Under the pieces are notes generated by a model. It made no database searches. It saw only the letters and a program-made list of their open reading frames with translations, and had not been told where the DNA came from. Source: Faecalibacterium prausnitzii (lineage in GTDB: Bacteria > Bacillota > Clostridia > Oscillospirales > Ruminococcaceae). Taken from it: a DNA stretch of 64,000 nucleotides. The DNA lies in NCBI RefSeq assembly GCF_003287405.1, contig NZ_PRLD01000002.1, positions 186,001-250,000 of the forward strand. Reading direction: 5' to 3'. The translations under genes were made by a program, and so were the position numbers. This document shows, piece after piece, positions 43,331 to 53,316 of this stretch. How positions within the stretch are numbered: the first letter of the stretch is position 1; each line of letters starts with the position of its first letter.

Positions 43331-43852
43331 ATGCCGAAAATCTTTACCACTCTGGATAAGATCAGACCGGCGTACGACATTACCTACAAGGTGGTTCTGT
43401 TCATCTGCAAGATCCTGCTGATTGCAGATATCCTCATTACCACGATGTCGGTCATCGGTCGTTACGTCCCCTTTATTCCGGACCCCTCCTGGTCTGAGGA
43501 GGTCGTTCTGACCTGCATGAGCTACATGGCTGTGCTGAGCGCTGCACTGGCCATCCGCCGCGGCGCACACATCCGCATGACTGCCTTTGATATGTACCTG
43601 CCCAAGAAAGTGGTCAAGGCGCTGGACATCCTGTCCGACGTGGCTGTGATGGTCCTTGGTGTGGTGATGATGGCGGTCGGCTGGAACTACGCCACCACGC
43701 TGGGCGGCCGTGGCTTCTATGTTTCCATGCCTTGGCTGAGCCGCTTCTGGATGTACTTCCCGGTGCCGCTGGCCGGTGTTGCCATGATCATCTTCGAGAT
43801 CGAGTCTCTGTATAACCATATCAAGAGCTTTTTTGTAAAGGAGGAAATGTAA
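43331..43852 (+). CDS. dctQ: TRAP transporter small permease DctQ
   Basis: This 173-residue protein has four predicted membrane helices (about 22-42, 58-76, 98-118 and 140-160) and the DctQ-family WSEEVVLTCMSYM region. It forms the membrane complex with the large permease, encoded two bases downstream. TGGAGGA precedes the ATG. Confidence 0.92.
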   Translation: MPKIFTTLDKIRPAYDITYKVVLFICKILLIADILITTMSVIGRYVPFIPDPSWSEEVVLTCMSYMAVLSAALAIRRGAHIRMTAFDMYLPKKVVKALDILSDVAVMVLGVVMMAVGWNYATTLGGRGFYVSMPWLSRFWMYFPVPLAGVAMIIFEIESLYNHIKSFFVKEEM

Positions 43853-43853
43853 T

Positions 43854-45194
43854 ATGACAGTTCAGACACTGGCAATCATTGTCCTTCTTGTCAGCTTCTT
43901 TGTTATGATCTTCCTGCGCTTCCCTATTGCATACGCCGTTGGTCTGTCCAGCGTGCTGTGCATGCTGGTGCAGGGACAGGCACTGACCGACGTCTGCCGC
44001 CTGATGGTCAAGGGTATCTCTTCCTTCAGTCTGATGGCAGTTCCGTTCTTCATCACCATGGGCGTGCTCATGGGCTCCGGCGGCATCTCTGAAAAGCTGA
44101 TCGCACTGGCTGACGCCTGCGTGGGCTGGATGCGCGGCGGCATGGCCATGGTCAACATCGTGGCTTCCTACTTCTTCGGCGGCATTTCCGGTTCCGCTTC
44201 CGCCGATACCGCCTCCATCGGCTCTATCATGATCCCCATGATGGTGGATCAGGGCTACGGTGCAGACTTCTCCACCGCTGTTACCATTACCTCCTCCTGC
44301 GAGGGTCTGCTGGTTCCCCCCAGCCATAACATGGTCATCTACGCTACCACCGCCGGTGGTATCTCCGTGGGCAGCCTGTTCCTGGCCGGCTACCTGCCCG
44401 GCGCTCTGCTGGCTATCGTGCTGATGATCGGCTCCTACATCATCTCGGTCAAGCGCAACTACCCCAAGGGCGATCCCTTCAGCATCAAGGCTTTTGTCAA
44501 GCAGTTGGGCACTTCTATCTGGGCACTGGCCGCTGTTATCATCGTGGTGTTCGGCGTTGTCGGCGGTGTGTTTACCGCTACCGAGTCTGCTGCTATCGCC
44601 GTTATCTACTCTCTGCTCGTTTCCGTGTTCGTCTATAAGGGTCTGGACTGGAAGGGCGTGTGGCACGCTCTGGACGAGTGCGTCAACACCCTGTCCATCG
44701 TGCTGATCCTGATCGCTACCTCTGCAGTGTTCGGCAACTGCCTGACCATGCTGCACGTTCCCGATCTGGCAGCAACCGCCATCACCGACCTCACCGATAA
44801 CCCCTACATCATTGCACTGCTCATCGACCTGATCCTGCTGGTGCTGGGCATGATCATGGATATGGCTCCCATCATCCTGATCGCTACCCCCATCCTGCTG
44901 CCCATCGCCACCTCCATCGGCATCGATCCCATCCAGTTCGGTATCATCGTGGTTCTGAACTGCGGCATCGGCCTGCTGACTCCTCCCGTTGGCTCCGTTC
45001 TGTTCATTGGCTCTGCCGTTGCAAAGCGCCCCATGGAGAAAGTGGTCAAGGCGACCCTGCCGTTCTACCTGTGTATGTTCGTTGCACTGCTGCTGCTGAC
45101 CTACGTCCCCGACATCAGCCTTGCTATCCCCAAGCTGCTGGGCGGCTATGTAAGCCCCATCACAAACCCGCTGGGTCCTGTGTTCATCCACTAA
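43854..45194 (+). CDS. dctM: TRAP transporter large permease DctM
   Basis: This 446-residue membrane protein with about twelve helices is the Na+-coupled transport subunit. Family segments are visible: PFFITMGVLMGSGGIS, SGSASADTASIGSIMIPMM and the late GLLTPPVGSVLF. It completes a full TRAP system with the genes upstream. Placement next to uxuAB and the GH28-like gene suggests hexuronate or oligouronate uptake, which is inference. Confidence 0.95.
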   Translation: MTVQTLAIIVLLVSFFVMIFLRFPIAYAVGLSSVLCMLVQGQALTDVCRLMVKGISSFSLMAVPFFITMGVLMGSGGISEKLIALADACVGWMRGGMAMVNIVASYFFGGISGSASADTASIGSIMIPMMVDQGYGADFSTAVTITSSCEGLLVPPSHNMVIYATTAGGISVGSLFLAGYLPGALLAIVLMIGSYIISVKRNYPKGDPFSIKAFVKQLGTSIWALAAVIIVVFGVVGGVFTATESAAIAVIYSLLVSVFVYKGLDWKGVWHALDECVNTLSIVLILIATSAVFGNCLTMLHVPDLAATAITDLTDNPYIIALLIDLILLVLGMIMDMAPIILIATPILLPIATSIGIDPIQFGIIVVLNCGIGLLTPPVGSVLFIGSAVAKRPMEKVVKATLPFYLCMFVALLLLTYVPDISLAIPKLLGGYVSPITNPLGPVFIH

Positions 45195-45226
45195 GCGCAG
45201 CATAAGGGAATACCCCTTACATCTAT

Positions 45227-45274
45227 AAGACCGGAGCCTGTCAGCCCTTTGGGCTGCGGGCCCCGGTCTTTTTT
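45227..45274 (+). terminator. Terminator of dctPQM
   Basis: AAGACCGG (45227-45234) pairs with CCGGTCTT (45263-45270), with an inner AGCC/GGCT stem, followed by T's to 45274. Confidence 0.82.
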
Positions 45275-45299
45275 GCGTTTGCACCAAAATGCGGACAGC

Positions 45300-45328
45300 T
45301 TGCACGGCGGGGAACACTATGATAAAAT
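45300..45328 (+). promoter_or_regulatory. Promoter of the PASTA pseudokinase gene
   Basis: TTGCAC (45300-45305), 17-bp spacer, TAAAAT (45323-45328). Confidence 0.6.
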
Positions 45329-45363
45329 AAAAAGCATAGAAGCTTGGAAGGGGAGAGAACACT

Positions 45364-47070
45364 ATGGAGCAAAAACGCCTGTGTCCGTTCTGCATTGGGG
45401 AACTGCCGCCTGCGGCAACCGTCTGCCCCCATTGCGGGAAGATCTTAGAGGGCTGCAACCCGGCGGGCTGCCTGCCGGTGGGCACGGTGCTGGCTGGGCG
45501 CTATACCGTGGGCGAGATGCGCAGTCTGGACGGCGAGGGTGTGCTGTACAGCGGTGTGGAGAATCTGGGCGGTTTCCGGGTGACCATCAAGGAGTACCTG
45601 CCCGTCACCCTTTCTGCGGAGCGGGGTGCGGACTGCATCCTGCGCCCCAAGCAGGGCAGCGAAGTGCTGTTCAAGACCACCCGCATGGACTTTGCAGACC
45701 TGTACCGCGCCATCCAGCGTATTACCCCCGCCAGCGGCTTGGAGGCCGTGCTGGACGTGGTGGAAGCCAACAACACCGTGTATGCGGTGCTGGAAAACCT
45801 AGGCGGCACCCCGCTGGAGCAATGGCTGGAAAACCGTCCTGCCCCGGTGCGGGCAGAGGAGGCCTGCGCCATGCTGCGCCCGGTGTTTGAGGGCGTGGCA
45901 GCCATGCACAAGGCAGGGCTGGTGCACCGCGGCATCTGCCCGGAGAATATCCGGGTGATGGCAGATGGCCGCTGCCGTCTGGCCGGGTACGCCACTGTGG
46001 GTCTGCGCACCGCAGGCAGCGGCCTGCACGAGCAGCTGTACGAGGGCTACTCTGCGCCGGAGCAGTACACCACCGCCGATTTTGAGGGGCGCTACACCGA
46101 CGAATACAGCCTTGCCGCCGTCTTTTACCGCATGGTGTGCGGGCAGGCACCCATGCCCGCTGCCCAGCGCGTGGTGTCGGACTCTAACCCCCGGGCACGC
46201 ACCGTAGAGCCTGCCGTGCCAGCCTACGTTTCCGATGTATTGCAGCTGGGGCTGCGGCTCAAGGTCATGGAGCGAATCCAGACCGTGCCGCAGCTGTATC
46301 AGGCGCTTTCTTCCAAGGAATATACCGCCGAGCTGACCCGCACCATGAAGCCGGAGACCCCGATGCATCCGGTGCGGGCAGAGCAGAGCGGGCAGGGCAG
46401 GGAACATCTGCTCAGTTTGAAGGGATTGCTGGCGGGCATCCTGATCCTGCTTTCCGTTCTGATCCTGCTCACCCTGTGGGGCATCGTGAGCAGCAAGGAG
46501 GAGCAGCCTGCAACCTCGGTGCCGAGTTCGGAAGCTGCCAGCAGCGAGGAAATGAAGCCACAGAACCTTGTGCCCAATTTTGTGGGCATCGACTACGAGC
46601 AGATCAAGAATAACCGCGAGTACACCAGTATGTACCTGTTCCGGGCGGTGCTGGAGTACAGCGATACTGTGCCCTCCGGGCAGGTCATCCGGCAGGAGCC
46701 GGAGGCTGGCGAGGTGATGGAGAACGGCGAGGTGATCCAGATCGTGGTCAGTCAGGGCCCGGAAAAGGTGGAGATGCCAAAGATCATCGGTGCATCGCAG
46801 GATAAGGCCATTGAGATCCTGAGCAGCCGGGGGCTTGTGGCCAGCTGTTTCATGGTGGTGAACGATGGCTCTTACGCTACGGGCTGCGTGGTCTCTGCCA
46901 GCGAGGAAGAGGGCGCCATGGTCACGGTGGGTACGGTGATCACCATATATATCGCCGCAGACCCCAGTGTGCAGATCACCGCCACCCCGGAAGAGCCTGC
47001 CGCTACCGAGCCTACCACCCCGGAAACGCCCCCGGAGGGCAGCACAGAGCCGGAATACGATACAGATTAA
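45364..47070 (+). CDS. Zinc-ribbon, kinase-like (pseudokinase) membrane protein with PASTA domains
   Basis: This 568-residue protein starts with a zinc ribbon (C7-x2-C10, C21-x2-C24). A Ser/Thr-kinase fold (about 45-320) follows, then one membrane helix (about 353-373) and two PASTA repeats outside (about 400-468 and 470-540), ending in a Pro/Thr/Glu tail. The kinase keeps the ATP lysine (K76 in VTIKEY) and N195 but has HRG for HRD (G190) and AGYA where DFG should be (about 207-210). It lacks both catalytic aspartates and is probably a pseudokinase that senses wall fragments. It is a single gene with its own promoter and terminator. Confidence 0.82.
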   Translation: MEQKRLCPFCIGELPPAATVCPHCGKILEGCNPAGCLPVGTVLAGRYTVGEMRSLDGEGVLYSGVENLGGFRVTIKEYLPVTLSAERGADCILRPKQGSEVLFKTTRMDFADLYRAIQRITPASGLEAVLDVVEANNTVYAVLENLGGTPLEQWLENRPAPVRAEEACAMLRPVFEGVAAMHKAGLVHRGICPENIRVMADGRCRLAGYATVGLRTAGSGLHEQLYEGYSAPEQYTTADFEGRYTDEYSLAAVFYRMVCGQAPMPAAQRVVSDSNPRARTVEPAVPAYVSDVLQLGLRLKVMERIQTVPQLYQALSSKEYTAELTRTMKPETPMHPVRAEQSGQGREHLLSLKGLLAGILILLSVLILLTLWGIVSSKEEQPATSVPSSEAASSEEMKPQNLVPNFVGIDYEQIKNNREYTSMYLFRAVLEYSDTVPSGQVIRQEPEAGEVMENGEVIQIVVSQGPEKVEMPKIIGASQDKAIEILSSRGLVASCFMVVNDGSYATGCVVSASEEEGAMVTVGTVITIYIAADPSVQITATPEEPAATEPTTPETPPEGSTEPEYDTD

Positions 47071-47077
47071 AAAATAA

Positions 47078-47119
47078 AAGCAGAAGCGGGAGCCTTGCAA
47101 CGGGCTCCCGCTTCTGCTT
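47078..47119. terminator. Bidirectional terminator after the pseudokinase and gltD
   Basis: A 17-bp stem (47078-47094 with 47103-47119) lies between the convergent genes. Confidence 0.78.
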
Positions 47120-47146
47120 GTTTAGGATAGGAAAGAGAATGGCAAA

Positions 47147-48625
47147 TTAAAGATTGGTGTAGCCCATCAGGCAGCGGTCTACCTCGGCGGCGCAATCGCG
47201 GCCCTCGCGCAGACCCCACACCACAAGGCTCTGGCCGCGGCGCATATCGCCGCAGACGAACACCTTGTCCACATTGGTCTTAAAGCTGTGGTCGGCTACA
47301 TTGCCCCGGGCGGTCAACTCCACCCCAAAGGCATCGGCTGTGTAGTTTTCGCAGCCGGTAAAGCCTGCGGCGATAAACGCCAGCTGGCAGTCGTAGGTAA
47401 ATTCCTTGCCGGTGGGCACCATGCTGGTGCGGCCAGTCTCGGGGTCGCGTTCCGGTTTCAGGCAGCTGATGACGGCACCGGTCAGATTGCCGGCCTCGTC
47501 CTTCAAAAACTCCTTCACGGTGGTCTGGTACACGCGCGGATCCTTGCCGAACTTTGCAATGCACTCGGTCTGGCCGTAGTCCACCTTCAGCACCCGGGGC
47601 CACTCCGGCCACGGGTTTGCAGCGGTGCGCTCGACAGGAGGCTGCGGCATCATTTCCAGTGCCATCAGGTCGGTGCAGCCCTGCCGCAGGGCAGTGCCCT
47701 GACAGTCGTTGCCTGTGTCGCCGCCGCCGATGACCAGCACGTTTTTACCGGCTGCGTTGATAGCTCTGCCGTCTGCAAAACCCGAGTCCAGCAGGCTCTT
47801 GGTCACGCTGGTCAGGTAGTCCACGGCAAAGTGCACGCCCTTGGCGTCCCGGCCGGGCACGTTCAAATCGCGGGGCTTTTTTGCGCCGCAGCACAGCACC
47901 ACGGCATCAAAATCTGCCAGCAGCTGCTCGGCGGGCACGGCACCGCCCACATCCATGCCGGTGCGGAACACCACACCCTCGGCCTGCATCAGCTGGACAC
48001 GGCGCTCGATGACCGCCTTGTCCAGCTTCATGTTGGGGATGCCGTACATCAGCAGACCGCCCACACGGTCGGCGCGCTCAAACACCGTAACGGCGTGGCC
48101 GCGCTTGTTCAGGTACTCGGCCACCGAAAGCCCCGCAGGGCCGCTGCCCACCACGGCAACGCTCTTGCCGGTGCGGGTCGGCGGCGGGGTGGCGGTCAGC
48201 CAGTTTTTGGCATAAGCCGTCTCGATGATGGCGTGCTCGTTTTCGCGCACGGTGACACTGCTGCCGGTCACATCCCCGCAGGTGCAGGCGGCCTCACACA
48301 AGGCGGGGCACACCCGGCTGGTAAACTCCGGGAAGCGGTTGGTGGCCATCAGGCGGTGGAGCGCAAGCTCCCACTTGCCGTGGTATACCAGATCGTTCCA
48401 CTCCGGGATGAGGTTGTTCAGCGGACAGCCGGAGGCCATGCCGCCGATCATCATGCCCGCCTGACAGAAGGGCACGCCGCAGTCCATGCAGCGGGCGGCC
48501 TGCGTCTGCTGCTGCTCCCGCGAGAGCCAGATGTGGAACTCGTTAAAATTTTCAAGGCGCTCCAGCGGCGCAACGTCCGTGCTGGTCTTGCGCGCATAAT
48601 CCATAAATCCTGTTGTCTTACCCAT
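47147..48625 (-). CDS. gltD: Glutamate synthase small subunit
   Basis: This 492-residue subunit passes electrons from NAD(P)H to the large subunit during glutamate formation from glutamine and 2-oxoglutarate. The N-terminal ferredoxin-like part has CMDCGVPFCQ and CPALCEAACTC. FAD (VVGSGPAGLSVAEYL) and NAD(P) (VIGGGDTGNDC) motifs follow. It lies 14 bp after gltB, and its AGGAGG overlaps the gltB stop. Confidence 0.95.
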   Translation of the reverse strand: MGKTTGFMDYARKTSTDVAPLERLENFNEFHIWLSREQQQTQAARCMDCGVPFCQAGMMIGGMASGCPLNNLIPEWNDLVYHGKWELALHRLMATNRFPEFTSRVCPALCEAACTCGDVTGSSVTVRENEHAIIETAYAKNWLTATPPPTRTGKSVAVVGSGPAGLSVAEYLNKRGHAVTVFERADRVGGLLMYGIPNMKLDKAVIERRVQLMQAEGVVFRTGMDVGGAVPAEQLLADFDAVVLCCGAKKPRDLNVPGRDAKGVHFAVDYLTSVTKSLLDSGFADGRAINAAGKNVLVIGGGDTGNDCQGTALRQGCTDLMALEMMPQPPVERTAANPWPEWPRVLKVDYGQTECIAKFGKDPRVYQTTVKEFLKDEAGNLTGAVISCLKPERDPETGRTSMVPTGKEFTYDCQLAFIAAGFTGCENYTADAFGVELTARGNVADHSFKTNVDKVFVCGDMRRGQSLVVWGLREGRDCAAEVDRCLMGYTNL

Positions 48626-48639
48626 GCTGCTGCCCCTCC

Positions 48640-51600
48640 TTACTTATGCTTCTGCACTGCATAGAATGCTTCGATCTGTGCCTGCTCGCCGTCCAGACCA
48701 CGCTCCTCTACCGAGGCGATGACCCGCAGCATCCGGTCGTAATCGTAAGGCAGCACCTTTTTGAATTTGGGCAGGAACGCACTGAAATTGTCCAGAATTT
48801 CTTTGCCGCGCGGAGAGCCGGTGGCCTCCACATGGGCGCGGATCAGCTCCTTCAGGGTGGCAACATCGTACTTATGCTCCACCGGCTCAAGGCTGACGGT
48901 CTCCTTGTTCACGCGCTGGTAGAAGTCCCAGTTCTCGTCCAGCACATAGGCAATGCCGCCGGTCATACCGGCTGCAAAGTTCTTGCCGGTCTGTCCCAGC
49001 ACCACCACGGTGCCGCCGGTCATGTACTCACAGCCGTGGTCGCCCACGCCCTCCACAACGGCGGTAGCGCCGCTGTTGCGCACGCAGAAGCGCTCACCGG
49101 CCACACCGGAGATGAACGCCTTGCCGCTGGTAGCGCCGTACAGCGCCACATTGCCGGTGATGATGTTCTCCTCGGGCTTGAAGTCGATGCCCTGCGGCGG
49201 ACGCACAACGATCTTGCCGCCGGAAAGACCCTTGCCCATGTAGTCGTTGCAGTCGCCCACCAGCTCCAGCGTCAGGCCGCTCGGGATAAAGGCACCAAAG
49301 CTCTGGCCGCCTGCGCCGGTGCAGTGCACGGTGTACACATCGTCCGGCAGGTCGTTGCCGTATTTGCGGGTGATCTCGCTGCCAAAGATGGCACCAAAGG
49401 CGCGGTCCACGTTGGAAACATTCAGGCTGACGCTCTGGGGAGCCTTGCTGCCCAGCTTGAACTTCTTCATCAGCACCTTCATATCCAGCGTGTTTTCCAG
49501 ATGGAAGTCGTAGCTGTCCTCTTTGATAAAGTGGACGTTACTGTTTGCAATGGCGGGGTTGTGCAGGATGCAGTCCAGATCCAGCTCCGCGGCGCGGCTG
49601 CCCGGGGCGGCGGGCTTGACCCGCAGCAGGTCGGTGCGACCTACCAGCTCGTCCACGGTGCGCACGCCCAGCTTTGCCATGTACTCCCGCAGCTCCTCGG
49701 CCACAAAGGTGAGGTAGTTGATGATGTACTCCGGCTTGCCCTTGAAGTTCTTGCGCAGCTCGGGGTTCTGGGTGCAGATGCCCATGGGGCAGGTGTCCAG
49801 ATTGCACACACGCATCATCACACAGCCCTCTGCCATCAGCAGGGTGGTGCCAAAGCCGAACTCCTCTGCGCCCAGCATACAGCTGATGGCCACATCCCGG
49901 CCGGACAGCAGCTTGGAGTCGCTCTCAATGCGCACGCGGGTGCGCAGACCGTTCAGGATCAGGGTCTGGTGGGTCTCGGCGATGCCCAGCTCCCAGGGCA
50001 GACCGGCGTGCTTGATGGAGGTGCGGGGTGCAGCACCGGTGCCGCCGTCATAGCCGGACACCAGAATGACCTGTGCGCCGCCCTTGGCAACACCGGCGGC
50101 AATGGTGCCGACACCCGCCTCGCTGACCAGCTTGACGTTGATGTTGGCGTTGCGGTTAGCGTTTTTCAGGTCGTAGATCAGCTCTGCCAGATCCTCGATG
50201 GAATAGATATCGTGGTGGGGCGGGGGAGAGATGAGTCCTACGCCGGTGGTGCTGTGGCGGGTCTTGGCGATCCACGGATATACCTTGGCACCGGGCAGGT
50301 TGCCGCCCTCGCCGGGCTTTGCGCCCTGTGCCAGCTTGATCTGGATCTCCTCAGCGCTTACCAGATACTTGCTGGTCACGCCAAAGCGGGCAGAAGCTAC
50401 CTGTTTGATCTTGGAATTGCTCTCGCTGTGGTAACGCTCCTCGGGCTCGCCGCCCTCGCCGGTATTGCTGCGGCCGCCCAGACGGTTCAGGGCGATGGCA
50501 ATGGTCTCGTGTGCTTCGCTGCTCAGTGCGCCGTAGCTCATGGCAGCGCCCTTGAACCGCTTGACGATGCTGGAGACCGGCTCTACCTCCTCCAGCGGGA
50601 TGCCGCCGTCTGCGGCGTAGTTGAAGTCCAGCAGGCTGCGCAGATGCACGCCCTCGGCACCCATGTTGTCCACAGTCTGGGTGAACTGCTTAAAGGTGTC
50701 GTAATCGCCGGTGCGGCAGGCCTTCTGGAACAGGTGGATGGTCTGGGGGTTGAACAGGTGCTCTTCCTTGCCGCTGCGGAACTTGTGGGCACCGCTGTCG
50801 GACAGCTCCATGTTGATATCCAGTCCCAGCGGGTCAAAGGCAGCGTTGTGCTGCGCTTCCACATCGGCCTGAATGTCTGCCATGCTCACACCGCCCACAC
50901 GGCTCACCGTGCCGGTAAAGTATTTGTCGATGACCTCTTTCGAGATGCCCACAGCCTCAAAGATCTGGCTGCTCTGGTAGCTCTGGATGGTGGAAATGCC
51001 CATCTTGGAGGCGATCTTCACGATGCCGCTGAGGATAGCGTTGTCGTAGTCCTGCACGGCGGCGTAATAGTCCTTGTCCAGCAGGCCTTCGTCGATCAGC
51101 TGCCCGATGGTCTCGTGTGCCAGATAGGGGTTGATGGCGCAGGCACCGTAGCCCAGCAGGGTGGCAAAGTGGTGCACCTCCCGGGGCTCGGCGCTCTCCA
51201 AAATCAGTGCCAGTGCGGTGCTCTTTTTGGTACGGATGAGGTACTGGGACACCGCCGAAACAGCCAGCAGGCTGGGGATGGTCACATGGTATTCATCCAC
51301 ATCCCGGTCGGACAGGATGATGATGTTTGCGCCCTCCTTGTAGGCGCGGTCGACCTCCAGAAATACCCGGTCGATGGCCTTTTCCAGACTGGTGTTCTTG
51401 TAGTAGTTGATGGACACCGTAGCAACCTTGAAGCCCGGCACGTTCATGTACTTGATTTTCAACAGGTCGGTGTTGGTCAGGATGGGGTTGTGCACCTTGA
51501 GCACCTTGCAGTTCTCGGGCTTATCCTCCAGCAGGTTGCCGTGGGCACCGATGTAAACGCTGGTGGAAGTGACCACCTTTTCCCGGATGGCGTCAATAGG

Positions 51601-53175
51601 GGGGTTCGTCACCTGTGCAAACCGCTGCTTAAAGTAGTTGAACAGCGGGGGATGCTGGCTGCTGAGCACAGCCAGCGGAGTGTCGGTACCCATGGCACCG
51701 GAAGGCTCTGCGCCCGCCCGCGCCATGGCAAGGATCATGGTGTTCACGTCCTCGTATTTGTAGCCGAATACCTTCTGCAGCCGGGTCAGCTGCTCGCCGG
51801 TGTAGCCCTCCACCTTCACGTTGGGAATCTTCAGCCCGCTCAGCTGCACCAGATTGCGGTCGATCCACTCGCCGTAGGGCTCGCGGCTGGCGTAAAGCTC
51901 CTTCAGCTTCTCATCGTCCACCACCTCGCCCTTTACGGTATCCACCAGCAGCATTTTGCCGGGGCGCAGGCGCTCCTTGACCAGAATGTTCTCCGGGTCG
52001 CATTCCAGCACGCCCACCTCAGAGGACAGGATCATGCGGCCGTCCTTGGTGATGTAGTAGCGGCTGGGACGCAGACCGTTGCGGTCCAGCACCGCGCCCA
52101 TCACGTCACCATCCGAGAACAGGATGGCGGCAGGGCCGTCCCAAGGCTCCAGCATGGTGGCGTAGTACTGGTAGAAATCCCGCTTTTTCTGGCTGATGTT
52201 CTTGTTGTTCTCCCACGGCTCGGGGATGGTAATCATCACAGCCAGCGGCAGATCCATGCCGTTCATCACCATAAATTCCAGAGTGTTGTCCAGCATGGCA
52301 GAGTCCGAACCGGAGGTGTTGATGATGGGCAGGATCTTGTTCATATCGTCCTGCAGAATGGGGCTGGAAATGCTCTCCTCGCGCGCCAGCATGGCATCGG
52401 TGTTGCCCTTGATGGTGTTGATCTCGCCGTTGTGCAGGATAAAGCGGTTGGGGTGTGCACGCATCCAGCTGGGGTTGGTGTTGGTAGAAAAACGGCTGTG
52501 CACCATGCCGATGGCGGATTCATAATCCGGGTCCTGCAGATCAGCGTAGAAGCGGCGCAGGTCGTGCACGAGGAACATACCCTTATACACGATGGTACGG
52601 CTGGACAGGCTGGGCACATAAGTGCCGTTGCTGGCCTGCTCGAACACGCGGCGCACGATGTACAAGCGGCGGTCAAACTCAATGCCCTTGCTTACCTTGG
52701 CGGGCTTTTTGATGAAGCACTGCCAGATGGCGGGCATACAGTCCCGCGCCTTCTGCCCCACGGCATCGGGGTCAACGGGCACTTCGCGCCATGCCAGAAA
52801 CTCCAGCCCCTCCTTGCGGGTGACCACCTCGAACAGCTTCATGGCCTGTGCCCGCAGGTGCTCGTTCTGGGGGAAGAAGAACATGCCCACGCCGTACTCC
52901 CGCTCGTTGCCCAGCCGGATGTTCAGCTCCTCGGCGACCTTGGAGAAGAACTTGTGGCTGATCTGCAGCAGGATGCCCACGCCGTCGCCGGTCTTGCCCT
53001 CGGCGTCCTTACCGGCGCGGTGCTCCAGCCGCTCCACGATGGACAGTGCATCGTCCACCGTCTGGTGGCTTTTACGTCCCTTGATGTCCACCACAGCGCC
53101 GATGCCGCAGGCATCGTGCTCGAACTGTGGGTCGTACAGACCAAGGGTGGTTTTCTGCTCTGTAAAGTTTTCCAT
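48640..53175 (-). CDS. gltB: Glutamate synthase large subunit
   Basis: This 1511-residue subunit hydrolyses glutamine and adds the ammonia to 2-oxoglutarate. Cys23 in FEHDACGIG is the nucleophile after removal of a short propeptide. Domains in order are class II amidotransferase, central domain, FMN-binding synthase domain (PPPHHDIYSIEDLA; 3Fe-4S cysteines around CMLGAEEFGFG and CNLDTCPMGIC) and the GxGxG beta-helix at the C-terminus. The start at 53175 gives standard length; the ATG at 53187 abuts an AAAGG. An attenuator-like leader precedes it. Confidence 0.96.
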   Translation of the reverse strand: MENFTEQKTTLGLYDPQFEHDACGIGAVVDIKGRKSHQTVDDALSIVERLEHRAGKDAEGKTGDGVGILLQISHKFFSKVAEELNIRLGNEREYGVGMFFFPQNEHLRAQAMKLFEVVTRKEGLEFLAWREVPVDPDAVGQKARDCMPAIWQCFIKKPAKVSKGIEFDRRLYIVRRVFEQASNGTYVPSLSSRTIVYKGMFLVHDLRRFYADLQDPDYESAIGMVHSRFSTNTNPSWMRAHPNRFILHNGEINTIKGNTDAMLAREESISSPILQDDMNKILPIINTSGSDSAMLDNTLEFMVMNGMDLPLAVMITIPEPWENNKNISQKKRDFYQYYATMLEPWDGPAAILFSDGDVMGAVLDRNGLRPSRYYITKDGRMILSSEVGVLECDPENILVKERLRPGKMLLVDTVKGEVVDDEKLKELYASREPYGEWIDRNLVQLSGLKIPNVKVEGYTGEQLTRLQKVFGYKYEDVNTMILAMARAGAEPSGAMGTDTPLAVLSSQHPPLFNYFKQRFAQVTNPPIDAIREKVVTSTSVYIGAHGNLLEDKPENCKVLKVHNPILTNTDLLKIKYMNVPGFKVATVSINYYKNTSLEKAIDRVFLEVDRAYKEGANIIILSDRDVDEYHVTIPSLLAVSAVSQYLIRTKKSTALALILESAEPREVHHFATLLGYGACAINPYLAHETIGQLIDEGLLDKDYYAAVQDYDNAILSGIVKIASKMGISTIQSYQSSQIFEAVGISKEVIDKYFTGTVSRVGGVSMADIQADVEAQHNAAFDPLGLDINMELSDSGAHKFRSGKEEHLFNPQTIHLFQKACRTGDYDTFKQFTQTVDNMGAEGVHLRSLLDFNYAADGGIPLEEVEPVSSIVKRFKGAAMSYGALSSEAHETIAIALNRLGGRSNTGEGGEPEERYHSESNSKIKQVASARFGVTSKYLVSAEEIQIKLAQGAKPGEGGNLPGAKVYPWIAKTRHSTTGVGLISPPPHHDIYSIEDLAELIYDLKNANRNANINVKLVSEAGVGTIAAGVAKGGAQVILVSGYDGGTGAAPRTSIKHAGLPWELGIAETHQTLILNGLRTRVRIESDSKLLSGRDVAISCMLGAEEFGFGTTLLMAEGCVMMRVCNLDTCPMGICTQNPELRKNFKGKPEYIINYLTFVAEELREYMAKLGVRTVDELVGRTDLLRVKPAAPGSRAAELDLDCILHNPAIANSNVHFIKEDSYDFHLENTLDMKVLMKKFKLGSKAPQSVSLNVSNVDRAFGAIFGSEITRKYGNDLPDDVYTVHCTGAGGQSFGAFIPSGLTLELVGDCNDYMGKGLSGGKIVVRPPQGIDFKPEENIITGNVALYGATSGKAFISGVAGERFCVRNSGATAVVEGVGDHGCEYMTGGTVVVLGQTGKNFAAGMTGGIAYVLDENWDFYQRVNKETVSLEPVEHKYDVATLKELIRAHVEATGSPRGKEILDNFSAFLPKFKKVLPYDYDRMLRVIASVEERGLDGEQAQIEAFYAVQKHK

Positions 53176-53260
53176 AGTCTTTCCCATCCTTTTTACTTGT
53201 TTGCTTACCGGGGGCTGCGGCACCCTCCGCAGCTTTTTATCCCCTGCAAAAAAGAAAAAA

Positions 53261-53306
53261 GCGCCCCGCAAGGGCACAGGGTGCCCCTGCGGAACGCCTT
53301 TGTTCC
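53261..53306 (-). promoter_or_regulatory. gltB leader: competing antiterminator and terminator hairpins
   Basis: On the minus strand a small hairpin GGAAC-AAAGGC-GTTCC (53291-53306) precedes a 17-pair terminator stem (53261-53297) followed by six T's. The 3' arm of the small hairpin is part of the terminator's 5' arm, so only one can form. The AAAGGC hexaloop has A at position 1 and G at 4, as in ANTAR-bound nitrogen leaders. Confidence 0.65.
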
Positions 53307-53316
53307 GATACCTGAT

